Of a DNA stretch of 64,000 nt, positions 9,229 to 19,300 are shown in pieces; position 1 is the first letter of the stretch, and each line of letters begins with the position of its first letter. The DNA is taken from the NCBI GenBank assembly GCA_003223515.1, contig QHVI01000065.1, positions 1-64,000 of the forward strand, written 5' to 3'. The position numbers and the translations under genes are program-made. This DNA comes from Candidatus Angelobacter sp. Gp1-AA117. Its GTDB lineage: Bacteria; Acidobacteriota; Terriglobia; Terriglobales; Acidobacteriaceae. A model generated the notes under the pieces. That model had not been told where the DNA came from. It did not search any database and was given only the letters and a program-made list of their open reading frames with translations.

Positions 9229-11819
9229 GACGCCGCAAGCGCATGCTGCACGACCTGGAACGTGACATGGCCGAACACATTGCCATGGAGACCCAGGACA
9301 ATATCGATCGCGGCATGTCACCGGAAGAAGCCCATTACGCGGCCGTGCGCAAGTTCGGCAATGTGGCCCGGCTTACGGAGCAGACCCGTGAGGTATGGAG
9401 TTTTGTCCGGCTGGAGCAGTTGCTACAGGATTTTCGCTACGGCGCCCGCGTGCTGAGAAAGAACGCCAAACTTACGGCGGCCGTTGTCCTGACCCTGGCG
9501 CTCGGGATCGGCGCGAACACCGCCGTGTTCTCCATTGTGAATGCCGTGCTGTTGAAGCCGCTTTCTTTTTCCCATTCCGAACAACTGGTGCAGATCTGGC
9601 GCACTCACGGGAAGGGTTGGACCGGCAGCATGTCAACCAGCGACCTGGGCGACTGGCAGCGCCAGAACAGCACGTTTACGGGCATGGCTGGCTACGCTGC
9701 ACGCAGATTGAGCCTGCAGAACAAATCTGAAGCGCGAGCGTTTGCCGCGGCTCGCGTTTCCACAAATTTCTTTGACGTAATGGAAGCCCCTCTTGCACAG
9801 GGCCGCGGCTTCACCGCAGATGAAGCCACACTTGGACACGAACACGTGGTGGTGCTGGGATATGACCTGTGGGTGCAGGAATTCGGCAGCGACCCCGCTC
9901 TGGTTGGCCGTGATATCCAGATCAGCGAGGAAAACTACACGGTGATCGGCATTGCACCAAAGGGATTCCACTATCCCGACCGGCTGACACAACTCTGGGT
10001 TCCGCTGGCGCCGGTTGGCCCCGAGCTGCGCCGTGATGCCCACGACTTTCTTGTCATCGGGCGGTTGCGTCCCGGAGTTACGCTGGAGCAGGCAACCGCG
10101 CAGCTTGACGCAATCTCAGCGCGCATGGCCAAAGAGTATGCCGAAGACCAAGAATTGGGAGCATTGCTGGTGCCGCTCAAGACCGCCGTGGTGGGATGGA
10201 TGCGCAATGGGCTGCTGGTTGCATTCATCGTGGTCGGCTTCGTCTTCCTGATCGCCTGCGCCAAGGTTGCCACCCTGTTGCTCTCGCGCGCGGCCATGCG
10301 CCGCCGCGAGATCGCCGTGCGTCTTGCTCTTGGCGCGAGCCGTGGCCGTTTGCTCACGCAGTTTCTTGCCGAAGGATTGTTGCTGGCATTCCTGGCCGCC
10401 GCGCCGGCATTTGCCGCAACCCGCTGGACAGTGGCTGGCGTGATTTCAGTCAGCCACAACTATCTCGCTGTTTCGAATCCCGCTGGTGTTGAACCGCGCG
10501 TAGCCGGTTTCACGGTAGGCATCGCCGCGCTTGCTGCCCTGCTGATCTCCCTGGTGGTGGGCTGGGGTTCCACGCGGCTGGGTGTCTCTGAAGTGCTCAA
10601 AGAGAACAGCGCCAGCGTAGCCAGTGGACGCTCCCGAATACGCGCCCAGCGCATCCTGGTGGCGGTGCAGATCGCCTGCGCTTTCCTGTTGCTGGTGGGC
10701 ACCGGCGCGCTGGTGGAAAGCTTCGTGCACCTCTCACGCATCTATCCGGGGTTTGACTCTCATCAGGTGCTTACCATGCGACTGCCGGTTTCTGCAAAAA
10801 AATATTCGCCCCGGCATCCTCTTTCACTGCTGGTAGAGCCGGCAATGGCGCGCATTGCAGCCCTGCCCAGTGTGCAGGCTGCCGGAGTGATTACTTATCT
10901 GCCCATGCAGGCAGTTGGTACCACCTCTGATTTTCGGTTCTCATCTCATCCTGCATCGGGGCAGGATGAATCCTGGGCCGAAGTCCGGGCTGTAAGCTCC
11001 GGTTACTATCGCGCACTTGGTATCCGGCTGCTGCGTGGACGGCTGATTACACCATCCGACTCGGAAGATGCCCCGCGCGTAGCCGTGGTCAATGAAACGT
11101 TTGTCCGGCGGTATTCGCCCGGCCAGGAGATAGTAGGACGGCAAATTTCCATGATCGACGAGCCGCAATGGTTGACCATCGTGGGTGTTGTTGAAGACGC
11201 GCGCCAGGCCGGACGAAATCAGCCGTCGTTGCCGGAACTGGACCTTCCTTACCAGCAATCCACCTGGGCTTATCTCACGGCTACCATGACCCTGGCGGTG
11301 CGCACCCAGAAAGATCCGCTGGCCATGACAAAAGACCTACGGCAGGCCATCAACACCGTTGATCCCGCCCAGGCGGTCTACGGCATTACCACGATGGAAC
11401 AGATCGTGGCCGATTACGAAGGCAACCGCCGCTTCGCGCTCTGGTTGCTGGCAATCTTCTCGTTGCTGGCGCTCGTGCTGGCTTCCGCAGGACTGTTTGC
11501 GCAGCTCTCCTACGCAGTGGCCGAGCGGACGCACGAAATTGGAGTGCGCATCGCTCTGGGCGCCCGCTACCGGCACATCCTGTACATGGTGTTGAAGCAA
11601 GGCGCTCTGCTGGCGGCCACCGGCATGGCTGTGGGTTTGATCGCATCGCTGGCGCTGCTCAAGGTGATCCGTTCGCTGTTGTTCGGCATAGATCCTGCGC
11701 AGCCGGCAGTGATCGCAGCCGCCGGAACTGCGCTCCTGCTGATTGCGCTTCTGGCCTGCTACGCTCCCGCCCGCCGCGCCGCCAGGGTAGACCCGCTCAC
11801 CGCCCTGCGGCATGAATGA
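9225..11819 (+). CDS. MacB/FtsX-like ABC transporter permease (ADOP type)
   Basis: N-terminal permease-prefix helix region, [69 protein letters not shown]-terminal [20 protein letters not shown]...[20 protein letters not shown] overlaps the PadR stop. Confidence 0.92.
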   Translation: MRRRKRMLHDLERDMAEHIAMETQDNIDRGMSPEEAHYAAVRKFGNVARLTEQTREVWSFVRLEQLLQDFRYGARVLRKNAKLTAAVVLTLALGIGANTAVFSIVNAVLLKPLSFSHSEQLVQIWRTHGKGWTGSMSTSDLGDWQRQNSTFTGMAGYAARRLSLQNKSEARAFAAARVSTNFFDVMEAPLAQGRGFTADEATLGHEHVVVLGYDLWVQEFGSDPALVGRDIQISEENYTVIGIAPKGFHYPDRLTQLWVPLAPVGPELRRDAHDFLVIGRLRPGVTLEQATAQLDAISARMAKEYAEDQELGALLVPLKTAVVGWMRNGLLVAFIVVGFVFLIACAKVATLLLSRAAMRRREIAVRLALGASRGRLLTQFLAEGLLLAFLAAAPAFAATRWTVAGVISVSHNYLAVSNPAGVEPRVAGFTVGIAALAALLISLVVGWGSTRLGVSEVLKENSASVASGRSRIRAQRILVAVQIACAFLLLVGTGALVESFVHLSRIYPGFDSHQVLTMRLPVSAKKYSPRHPLSLLVEPAMARIAALPSVQAAGVITYLPMQAVGTTSDFRFSSHPASGQDESWAEVRAVSSGYYRALGIRLLRGRLITPSDSEDAPRVAVVNETFVRRYSPGQEIVGRQISMIDEPQWLTIVGVVEDARQAGRNQPSLPELDLPYQQSTWAYLTATMTLAVRTQKDPLAMTKDLRQAINTVDPAQAVYGITTMEQIVADYEGNRRFALWLLAIFSLLALVLASAGLFAQLSYAVAERTHEIGVRIALGARYRHILYMVLKQGALLAATGMAVGLIASLALLKVIRSLLFGIDPAQPAVIAAAGTALLLIALLACYAPARRAARVDPLTALRHE

Positions 11820-12530
11820 GGTGGAAGAGGAAGTTAAACCTGAATCGGGGAATTCTTGTGCTCTGGGTTTTTGCATTGACGCCAATAGCACCAAGAATCT
11901 GCTTGATGTTACATGGCATGATTTTCAGCATGTACTGAGAGCAGATGTTTCAACACGGGAAAACAAAGTGTTAGAGCGTTAGAGTGTTAGGCCCCGCGCC
12001 ATATTGAGGATTTTCCTAACACTTCAAGAATTTCTAACACTTCGAAGCGTTAGGAAGAGATGCGGTTTGTTGAAAAGACCGAGGTAACGGCAGGCTATCG
12101 ACGATCTAACCGGATTTTTCGACGACCTGGAGCGCATTTTCGGCGACCTAAATCCGCCGAGCAATTTAGAAAAAACTACACTTTGCACGAAGCTCTCCTG
12201 ACGGTGACCACCGAAACTACCTGCCGAATACGGACGTGGCTGCATTTCGTAAAGTTGAAAAGTCCCGTGAACCTGTAGGCGTATGGGGCAAATACCACGA
12301 AAGTTTACGCCCTCGCGGATGGCACCGGGACTGTAACGCAATAAACAGTAGCACTAAAGAGCGCCAGCAAGCAAAGAAAATTTGCCCCCCAAATTTTCCT
12401 GGGGGCATGAAATCGTGCAGAAGATTGGATAAGGCAGAAAGACCCCAGAAATTCTTCGCCGGTTGGGAACGAATTTGATTGTTAGCAATACAGAGGAAGG
12501 GAGTAAGCGGAGGGAAACCGCCAGAAATAA

Positions 12531-12565
12531 CTGATGCCGTACAGTTCGCATCTGTACGGCATCAG
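12531..12565. terminator. Stem-loop terminator candidate 3' of the decayed phosphoesterase gene
   Basis: Perfect 14-bp stem CTGATGCCGTACAG / CTGTACGGCATCAG with loop TTCGCAT, 26 nt past the minus-strand stop; no clear T-run. Confidence 0.5.
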
Positions 12566-12591
12566 TGTGAGTCAACGACGCGCGAGAGGCC

Positions 12592-13564
12592 CTAGCGGTC
12601 GTTGTCATCTCTGTCGTGATGATCTTGGTCGCGGTCGAAATGGAACATATCGAAAAGATCGCTCACGGCAGGGCTGTTCAAAGGCATATAGAGATTGGCA
12701 GGGGCGGCAATCGGGTTGGGCAGATTGTCGCGGCTGCGTGCGGTCAGGGGTTTCAGATGCCAGTTGCGCTCGATGAATTTCAGGAACGAGGCGTGATCGG
12801 CGTAGATGTGGCTGATGTGTCCTCCCCTGGTGAAGGGTGAGACGATGATCATGGGAATGCGCGGCCCATCGCCGAAGAAATCGAGAGGCTGCATGTATCC
12901 GGAGTCATAGTAGCCGCCGCCTTCGTCGAAGGTAATAAAGAAGGCGGTGCTCTCGGCCAGTTCAGGGTGGGCCTTCAGGCCATCGAGAACGCGCTGCACG
13001 ATGCCTTCGAAGATATCGAGCTTGGAGCTGGCAGGATGGCCGTCGCCAAAGCTATCCGGCTTCAGGTAGGAAACCGCAGGCAGATGGCCATGGCTGAGTT
13101 CATCAAAGAAATCAGTAGCGTCTTTGATATGTGCCTTGCGCTGCACCGGGTCGCCCATGATGGAGGTGGCGTACTGGAAGGGATTGCAGATGTCGCAATA
13201 CCAGTCACCGCCGGTGCCGATCAGCACATCAACGGGATCGATAGCTGACGAGGTTGATTGTCTGCAGGGAAAATTGTCTGACCAGATCGGCATGCGGTCC
13301 GGGTGTTCCATCCGCGTTGATGATGCCCCTGGAGAGCAGGTTAGACACGGTGCCATGTTTCGGGACATAGGTGGCATAGATATTATCGAAGGTGCGGTTT
13401 TCGCCAATGATGACGATGACGTGTTTGATGGGCGTTGCGGTGGCCCGCTCTTCTGCGCTCCGGGAGCCGTCTTCGCTCCAGGCCTGATTAAGCAGCAGCA
13501 TCAGCATAGCAAGGGAAAGACTTAACCCTGCCTGCCACTTCTGGGGGGTGCGCCTGAATACCAT
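12592..13564 (-). pseudogene. Phosphoesterase family (phospholipase C/acid phosphatase-like) gene with frameshift and apparent internal deletion
   Basis: N-terminal fragment (13229-13564) HVIVIIGENRTFDNIYATYVPKHGTVSNLLSRGIINADGTPGPHADLVRQFS; C-terminal fragment in another frame (12592-~13260) WYCDICNPFQYATSI..GHPASSKLDIFEGIVQRV..FDEGGGYYDSGYMQPLDFFGDGPRIPMIIVSPF. The central part of the family appears missing. Confidence 0.85.
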
Positions 13565-13684
13565 ACTTCCTCCGTTGATTGGCTTTCTGTGCTTCGCGAA
13601 CGAAGCAGAGGAAAGCCTAGCGGCTGGAGATTGACAGGGCGTGAACCCTTTGTTAATGCTGGATGAATTCATGGACGAGCGAGA

Positions 13685-14299
13685 GTGCGTGGGTGTGGAA
13701 AAGCAGCACATCCGGATTTACCGCAGTGGTTCAACGAATATCACAAGGCGCACTCCGATATTCAGATCAACTATCAGTCGATCGGCAGCGGCGGCGGCAT
13801 CCGGCAGCTTCAGGCCGGCACCGGGGATTTCGGCGCCAGCGACGGCCCGATGACGGATGAACACTGTGGGCATTGGCGCGAAGGGTAATGAAGGAGTTGC
13901 GGGAATGGTGCGGCAGATGGATGGAGCCATCGGTTCTGTTGAGCTCATCTACGCTCTGCAGAACAATATTTCCTATGTTAGCATCAAAAATGCTTCCGGA
14001 GATTTTGTGAAGGCAAGTCTTGAAAGCACCACAGCGGCCGCTGCGTCACTGAAGAGTATGCCGTCAGACTTCCGCGTCTCCATTACCAACGCTCCGGGAA
14101 AAACGCTTACCCAATCGCAAGCTTTACCTGGCTGCTGATTCCCGTGCACGCCAAAGATGCCAATAAAGGCAAGATGATCAAAGAGTTCATTAGCTGGATG
14201 CTGAGCGAAGGCCAGTCCATGACTTCCTCTCTCAGCTATGCGCCTTTGCCGCAAAGGGCGGTCGAAAAAGAGAAGGCTGCTCTCGCCCAGATCAAGTAG
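13685..14299 (+). pseudogene. pstS: Decayed PstS-type phosphate ABC transporter substrate-binding protein gene
   Basis: Fragments in different frames: PQWFNEYHKAHSDIQINYQSIGSGGGIRQLQAGTGDFGASDGPMTDE; TVGIGAKGNEGVAGMVRQMDGAIGSVELIYALQNN; AYPIASFTWLLIPVHAKDANKGKMIKEFISWMLSEGQSMTSSLSYAPLP. N-terminus and middle missing. Confidence 0.85.
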
Positions 14300-14352
14300 T
14301 TTGCCCCTCGCGAGAGAGCACGCAATTTATTCATAAGGAGACACAAGGAGAG

Positions 14353-15975
14353 ATGATGCCAGGTTCGAAACTCGCCGTTATTGTGCTCGCGCTGGGGCTG
14401 ATGTGCTCTGCCCAGTCGAGCGCCCCAAAGACTGCCGCCAAAATTCGGGCAGCGAATGCTACCGCGGTGAAGGCGACAGTAAAAAGGGCAAAAGCCCGTC
14501 ATTCGCCTGCGGCCGCACCCATGCCTGCGCCAGCCCCACCCGCTGCTACTGCTGAAGAAGTACGCCTGCTGCGGGAAGCGATGGCCCAGCAGCAGGAGCA
14601 ACTCAAGCAGCTTCAGCAGGCCATGGCCCAGCGGGACAGCCGGATTGAGCAGCTCACGCAGCAACTGCATGTCACCCCACCGGCAGTCAGTGGCGGTGAG
14701 AGCACCTCGAGTGCTTCTGCCATTCAGGATGAAACGATCAAAAGTCTCCAGGCTGACGTGGCCGACCTCAAGCTGAATCAGACCAACAGTGCGCTCAGCA
14801 CCCAGGAAGACCAGAAGCGCGTCTCGGCGGTGGAGGGAGTGCTGGGGCGCTTTCGCTTCAATGGCGACGTGCGTGTCCGCCAGGAAGATTTCTTCCAGGA
14901 TTTCAACGGCTGCGTTAGGCCCAGTTGCGCACCCCGTTTTCGCGAGCGCATTCGCCTGCGCTTTGGCGTGGATGGAAGAATCAATGAGGATTTCACCGCA
15001 GGTCTTTACGTAGCTTCAGGCGTCCTGACCGATCCTGTCTCCACCAATGAAACGCTTACCAACTTCTTCGAAAAAAAGACCATTGGATTTGACCGTGGAT
15101 TTATTACTTACAATCCAGTGAAGCACAAGTGGCTCTCGCTTACTGGTGGAAAGTTCGCCTACACGTGGAACCGCACTTCGGTCACGCTCGATCCTGACTT
15201 GAATCCTGAAGGCTTCAGCGAGAAGCTCTCATGGGATATCAACAATGCGGGTTTTGTGAAGAACTTCACGGCGATGGGCATGCAGCTCTTCTTCAACGAA
15301 GTGAGCAAAGGCGTGGATTCATTCGCCGCTGGTGGACAGGTTTCCTCGCGGCTGCAGTTGGGACATCTCTGGACCATGACGCCTTCTTATACGGCCCTCA
15401 ATTGGCGCAACATTGATTCGATTCTGAATGCCGCGCCCGCAGTGACTGGCAATGCCACGGTGGGCCCGTTTGCTCCCAACGGACTGACGAACGCGACCTT
15501 CACTGACGCTGCAGGCAACCGGCACGTCCTGTCGCAATTCCTGTATTCAGATTTGATCATCAATAATGTGATCAAAACGCCCATGCCCCGATTCCCCTTC
15601 AACCTGACCGGTGAGTACCTGGTGAACACCCGTGCTGCCACTAATCGTTCTCACGTGTACTACGTGGAAGGTGGACTCGGACAGCAGAGGAACAAGGGCG
15701 ACTGGAATTTCGGCTACGCCTTTCTGCGCCAGGAGCAGGATTCGGTCATCGGCTCCTTCAATGAGAGTGACCAGCGCGCACCCACCAACGTATTGCAGCA
15801 CCATCTCTACCTGCAATACAAGCTGCGCCAGAACCTGCAACTCGCCTTTACGCAGTGGATTGGCCGCACTCTGGATGTGAGGCTGCAAAACGCTGCTAAG
15901 GCCACCGGCCTGCCGGCAGGCCGCCAGGATCCTTTCCTGAACCGCCTGCAGTTCGACGCCATTTACAGCTTCTAA
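14353..15975 (+). CDS. Putative outer-membrane porin with N-terminal coiled coil
   Basis: Signal peptide, Q-rich coiled coil (EVRLLREAMAQQQEQLKQLQQAMAQRDSRIEQL), then beta-barrel-like FRERIRLRFGVDGRINEDFTAGLYVASG..., terminal aromatic (QFDAIYSF). Confidence 0.8.
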   Translation: MMPGSKLAVIVLALGLMCSAQSSAPKTAAKIRAANATAVKATVKRAKARHSPAAAPMPAPAPPAATAEEVRLLREAMAQQQEQLKQLQQAMAQRDSRIEQLTQQLHVTPPAVSGGESTSSASAIQDETIKSLQADVADLKLNQTNSALSTQEDQKRVSAVEGVLGRFRFNGDVRVRQEDFFQDFNGCVRPSCAPRFRERIRLRFGVDGRINEDFTAGLYVASGVLTDPVSTNETLTNFFEKKTIGFDRGFITYNPVKHKWLSLTGGKFAYTWNRTSVTLDPDLNPEGFSEKLSWDINNAGFVKNFTAMGMQLFFNEVSKGVDSFAAGGQVSSRLQLGHLWTMTPSYTALNWRNIDSILNAAPAVTGNATVGPFAPNGLTNATFTDAAGNRHVLSQFLYSDLIINNVIKTPMPRFPFNLTGEYLVNTRAATNRSHVYYVEGGLGQQRNKGDWNFGYAFLRQEQDSVIGSFNESDQRAPTNVLQHHLYLQYKLRQNLQLAFTQWIGRTLDVRLQNAAKATGLPAGRQDPFLNRLQFDAIYSF

Positions 15976-15987
15976 TCAACGGCAGTC

Positions 15988-16024
15988 AACACAGCGCCGG
16001 GCCTATTTGCCCGGCGCTGTGTTT
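15988..16024 (+). terminator. Rho-independent terminator of the porin gene
   Basis: ACACAGCGCCGGGC-ctatttg-CCCGGCGCTGTGTTTT. Confidence 0.85.
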
Positions 16025-16090
16025 TGCGTGCCATGCAGGACATGCCTAACGTTACCCATCGGTGTTCCGCCGTCATTAACCCATCTCCAC

Positions 16091-16121
16091 AAAAAAAAGC
16101 CGGGCATCAGCCCGGCTTTTT
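16091..16121. terminator. Bidirectional terminator
   Basis: AAAAAAAAGCCGGGC-atca-GCCCGGCTTTTT. Confidence 0.8.
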
Positions 16122-16233
16122 CGTTGGAATTCATTTCCCTCAGCATTTCTCGGCGGAATCACATCCCTAATCGGAGCTTTTTGATCTGGATTTATCAGGC
16201 ACCAAATCAAGATTGTTTACCTCAAAATACAAC

Positions 16234-16285
16234 GGGCCGCATCTTCCTCAGCTCTACCGTGGATGGCTGAAGAAGGATGCGGCCC
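16234..16285. terminator. Imperfect long hairpin, likely terminator of the 1344-aa gene
   Basis: GGGCCGCATC-TTCCTCAGC ... GCTGAAGAAGGATGCGGCCC, about 50 bp 3' of the minus-strand stop at 16336. Confidence 0.5.
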
Positions 16286-16335
16286 TTGCGTTTAATGCAG
16301 TGCGGTCTTGCTGCACCACATTAAACTGCCGGCTC

Positions 16336-19300
16336 CTACTCGAAGCTCACAGCCTGCACCGCGAGACTGATCTTTGACCAGTCGGGCACAGCTACGACCA
16401 GGTCGTGCTGCGTGGGCAGGTTTACCCCGGTTGCACTCTGGTTCTGCGGCGTTTTGGTCACCTTGTCTACAGCGAAGGCGCGAACATCGACGGTGCGCGC
16501 GCTGCTGCGGTTGCCCATGCGTACCAGTGAAAGGTCGGGCGATACGGTCAGATCAACGTCTGCTCCGGGCGCCGCGCCTGCACCGGTGATGGCCAGGGCT
16601 CGTGCCTGACCATTCACGTTGCGGCAGATGGTCAGATTAAACGTCTTGTCCGCAGCGGGGGTAAAGCGTACTTGTGTACCGTCCGCGCTGACGGCAAGGT
16701 GGTCTTCATGTCCGGGAACCGTGGCCACGTTCTCCAGTACCAGCGAGCCGTGGTCGGGCATGACAGATGTATAGGTGTAGGTTCCGGTACCGTTGCCGGT
16801 GATCTTGCGGGTCAGCGCTGAACCGACCGGCAGCATGTACATGTTCTTCATCAGGTAGCACGGATGGCTTCCGGGAATCTCCGAGAGAATCTGGTTCCCG
16901 AAGCTTCCAGTACGCGCACCGGTTTCGTTTGTGACCTGAAGGTCGGCCGGTGAGAGCAGGAAGTCAATCACGAAGGTGGTCAGCCCCAGAGGCCCGCTGA
17001 AAGGCAGGTCATGATCGGCGAGGTTGTAGTCGCCATTGGTCCATTCGCCCAGGGTGATGCCATCGTCCGAGGTGAATTCCGGACTGCCTGAGTCAGGGAA
17101 GTACTTGAATACCAGTTGGCCGTTTTTCTTGCTGAATTCGAGGCGGCAGTTCTGCGAAGACGGATGGTTGCAGTCCCAGACAAAAAGTTGCACGCCATCG
17201 AGATCGTCAATTGTGGTTGTTCCATCGGCTGAGAGCTTCGGGCCGGGATGTCCCTTGGGATAAACGAAGCGCCACGGCATCACGCAGTGGGAGTCGCTCA
17301 ATTTATCGAAGTACCCCGAATCCCAGATCTCACCCGAGGGGATGAAGAAGAGGATAGGAGCATTCTGGCGGTCGCATCCGCGCAGGAAGGTGGCTTCGAT
17401 TTCGCGCGCTGTCTTCTCTATGCGCGATATGCCTTCACGTCCCTGATCGTGGAAGTGCAGCAGGCTCTCGCGGCTCAGCAGTTTTCCGTGGATCGCCGTG
17501 AGCTTGGTGCGCATGCCGTCTTCCGTAAGGAGATGCGTGTCAGTCCTGCCCGACCAGAGGTTATCGGCCACAGTGGAGGCCAGCGAGGTGCAGAAGCCCG
17601 TAGCCAGACCACCATGTCCTTTGCCTTTGAGGAAGTAGGTGTAGAAGCCGAAGAACGCGGCGGTCAGAATGGGATGGCCGAAGATCGGATCAAGCAATTC
17701 ATGCCACACCTCTGCCGTTCCAAACGTGTCTTCAAACGTGCCCCATGAGGGAGCACCCTGGGTGAAGTTGGGGAAGGTGTAATTATTCACGCCCCAGGCG
17801 AACGGAATTTCCAGGATGAGCGGCTTGGTCGCGCTGCGCGAGTTGCTGACAAATCCATCAGGATTCCGCACCTGCACCGTGACTGTGCCTCCGGCTGAAC
17901 CGCTTCCGCCGGTGCCCGGCATGTTGAAGCTGAGGTTGGTCTTGCCGGCTACAGTTGCCGGAGCAGCAGTGCCGTCGATGAGCACCGAAGCTCCATTCTC
18001 AAATGCATGGCCGGTCAGAGAAATCGATACGCCCGGAGAGAGCACAACAGTAAAGGCATCGAGCTGTGGCTTGATGTTTACGGTAAGCCGGTTGCTTTCC
18101 GTGCCATCCTGCCGTCGCACCGTGATTGATTTCGCTCCACCATCGATGGTGAGCGGAATCGTGATCGAGATACTCTGGTCCAGATTCACAGTCGGCGTGA
18201 ATGGAGTTCCATCGAGAATCACACGATCATTCGTGGTGAAGGCGCTTCCCCGCAGAGTGAGCGTGTCACCCGGGAAGGCGTCCGTGGGTGTGAGCTGCGA
18301 GAGCCACGGACGAGTCAGCAACTGGTTCCAGGCATCTTCTGAGAATTCGAAGAAGCTGATCTGTCCATCGGCGCCGGCCAATTGAGCCTTGTTTCCTGCG
18401 CGTCCGGGCTGTCCCTGTGCGCCGTTGTGTCCGTTGCGGGCATTGGTGCAGACTTCGCCATTACCGCTGCGTCCGCCTCTGCCACCCAAGCCACCCTGGC
18501 CGCCATCGCCGCCATCACCGGTCTGGCCACCCTGGTTCTTCATCTTGAAGCTCTTGCTGGTCACGGTTGACGCCAGCGTACCCTGGAGCGTGCCGATGGT
18601 GATGTCGGCACCGTTGCCGCCATTGCCGCCGCGTCCGCCGGGACCGCCATTGCCGCCGTCACCACCGTCGCCGCCGTCACCGGCGCCTGACCAGCAATGC
18701 CAGCCGAAGAACCACCACTTCTCGCCGCCATGACCGTCACCGCCGCTGCCGCCGGCTCCGCCACGCTGTCCTGTTCCAGCTTTGCGGCCGTTTTCGCCAT
18801 CAAGATCGACGTTAGGAATAGCAGTCATCGTCTTGACCCACATCTCGATAGATGGAGCATTTCTTCCCCGCGCTCCATCGATGCCGCTTTCACCAGAGCG
18901 GGCGCTGGCGCCATCCAGACCATTGCGGGAATCCGGCTTGGTCTGCACTCCTGACCATCCACGGCCATTCAAATCAGGATTATCCAGGCGTGGCGGAGTG
19001 CTGCCACCCGGTTGTGCCCAGGTGATGGAAGCATTGGGACCGCAAATGACTTCTTCAGCGATGATGTACAGCTTGGTGACCGCCGGATCAACAAGCAAAC
19101 GCGTCTGGGTAAGATCCAGCGTGTGAGCAATGATGACTGCGCTGTCAATGGGAATTGTCTTGACGAACAGGAAACGCGGAGCAGGAGCGCTGATCATGGG
19201 CCACTGGACAGGCGCTGCCGCATGAATCCTGTCGAGCAGGGAAGCGTCAAGCAGCTTAGTCTCAGTGGGAGTGATCTGCAGCGCGTGCGTGAGCAGAGTC

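Noticed and set aside
18389-18733. Pro/Leu-rich + strand ORF
   Set aside because: Exact antisense of the Gly-rich tract of the 1344-aa gene; composition artefact.
18390-18800. Possible CRISPR or VNTR array
   Set aside because: Irregular Gly codon repeats in frame within a CDS; no constant repeat/spacer structure.
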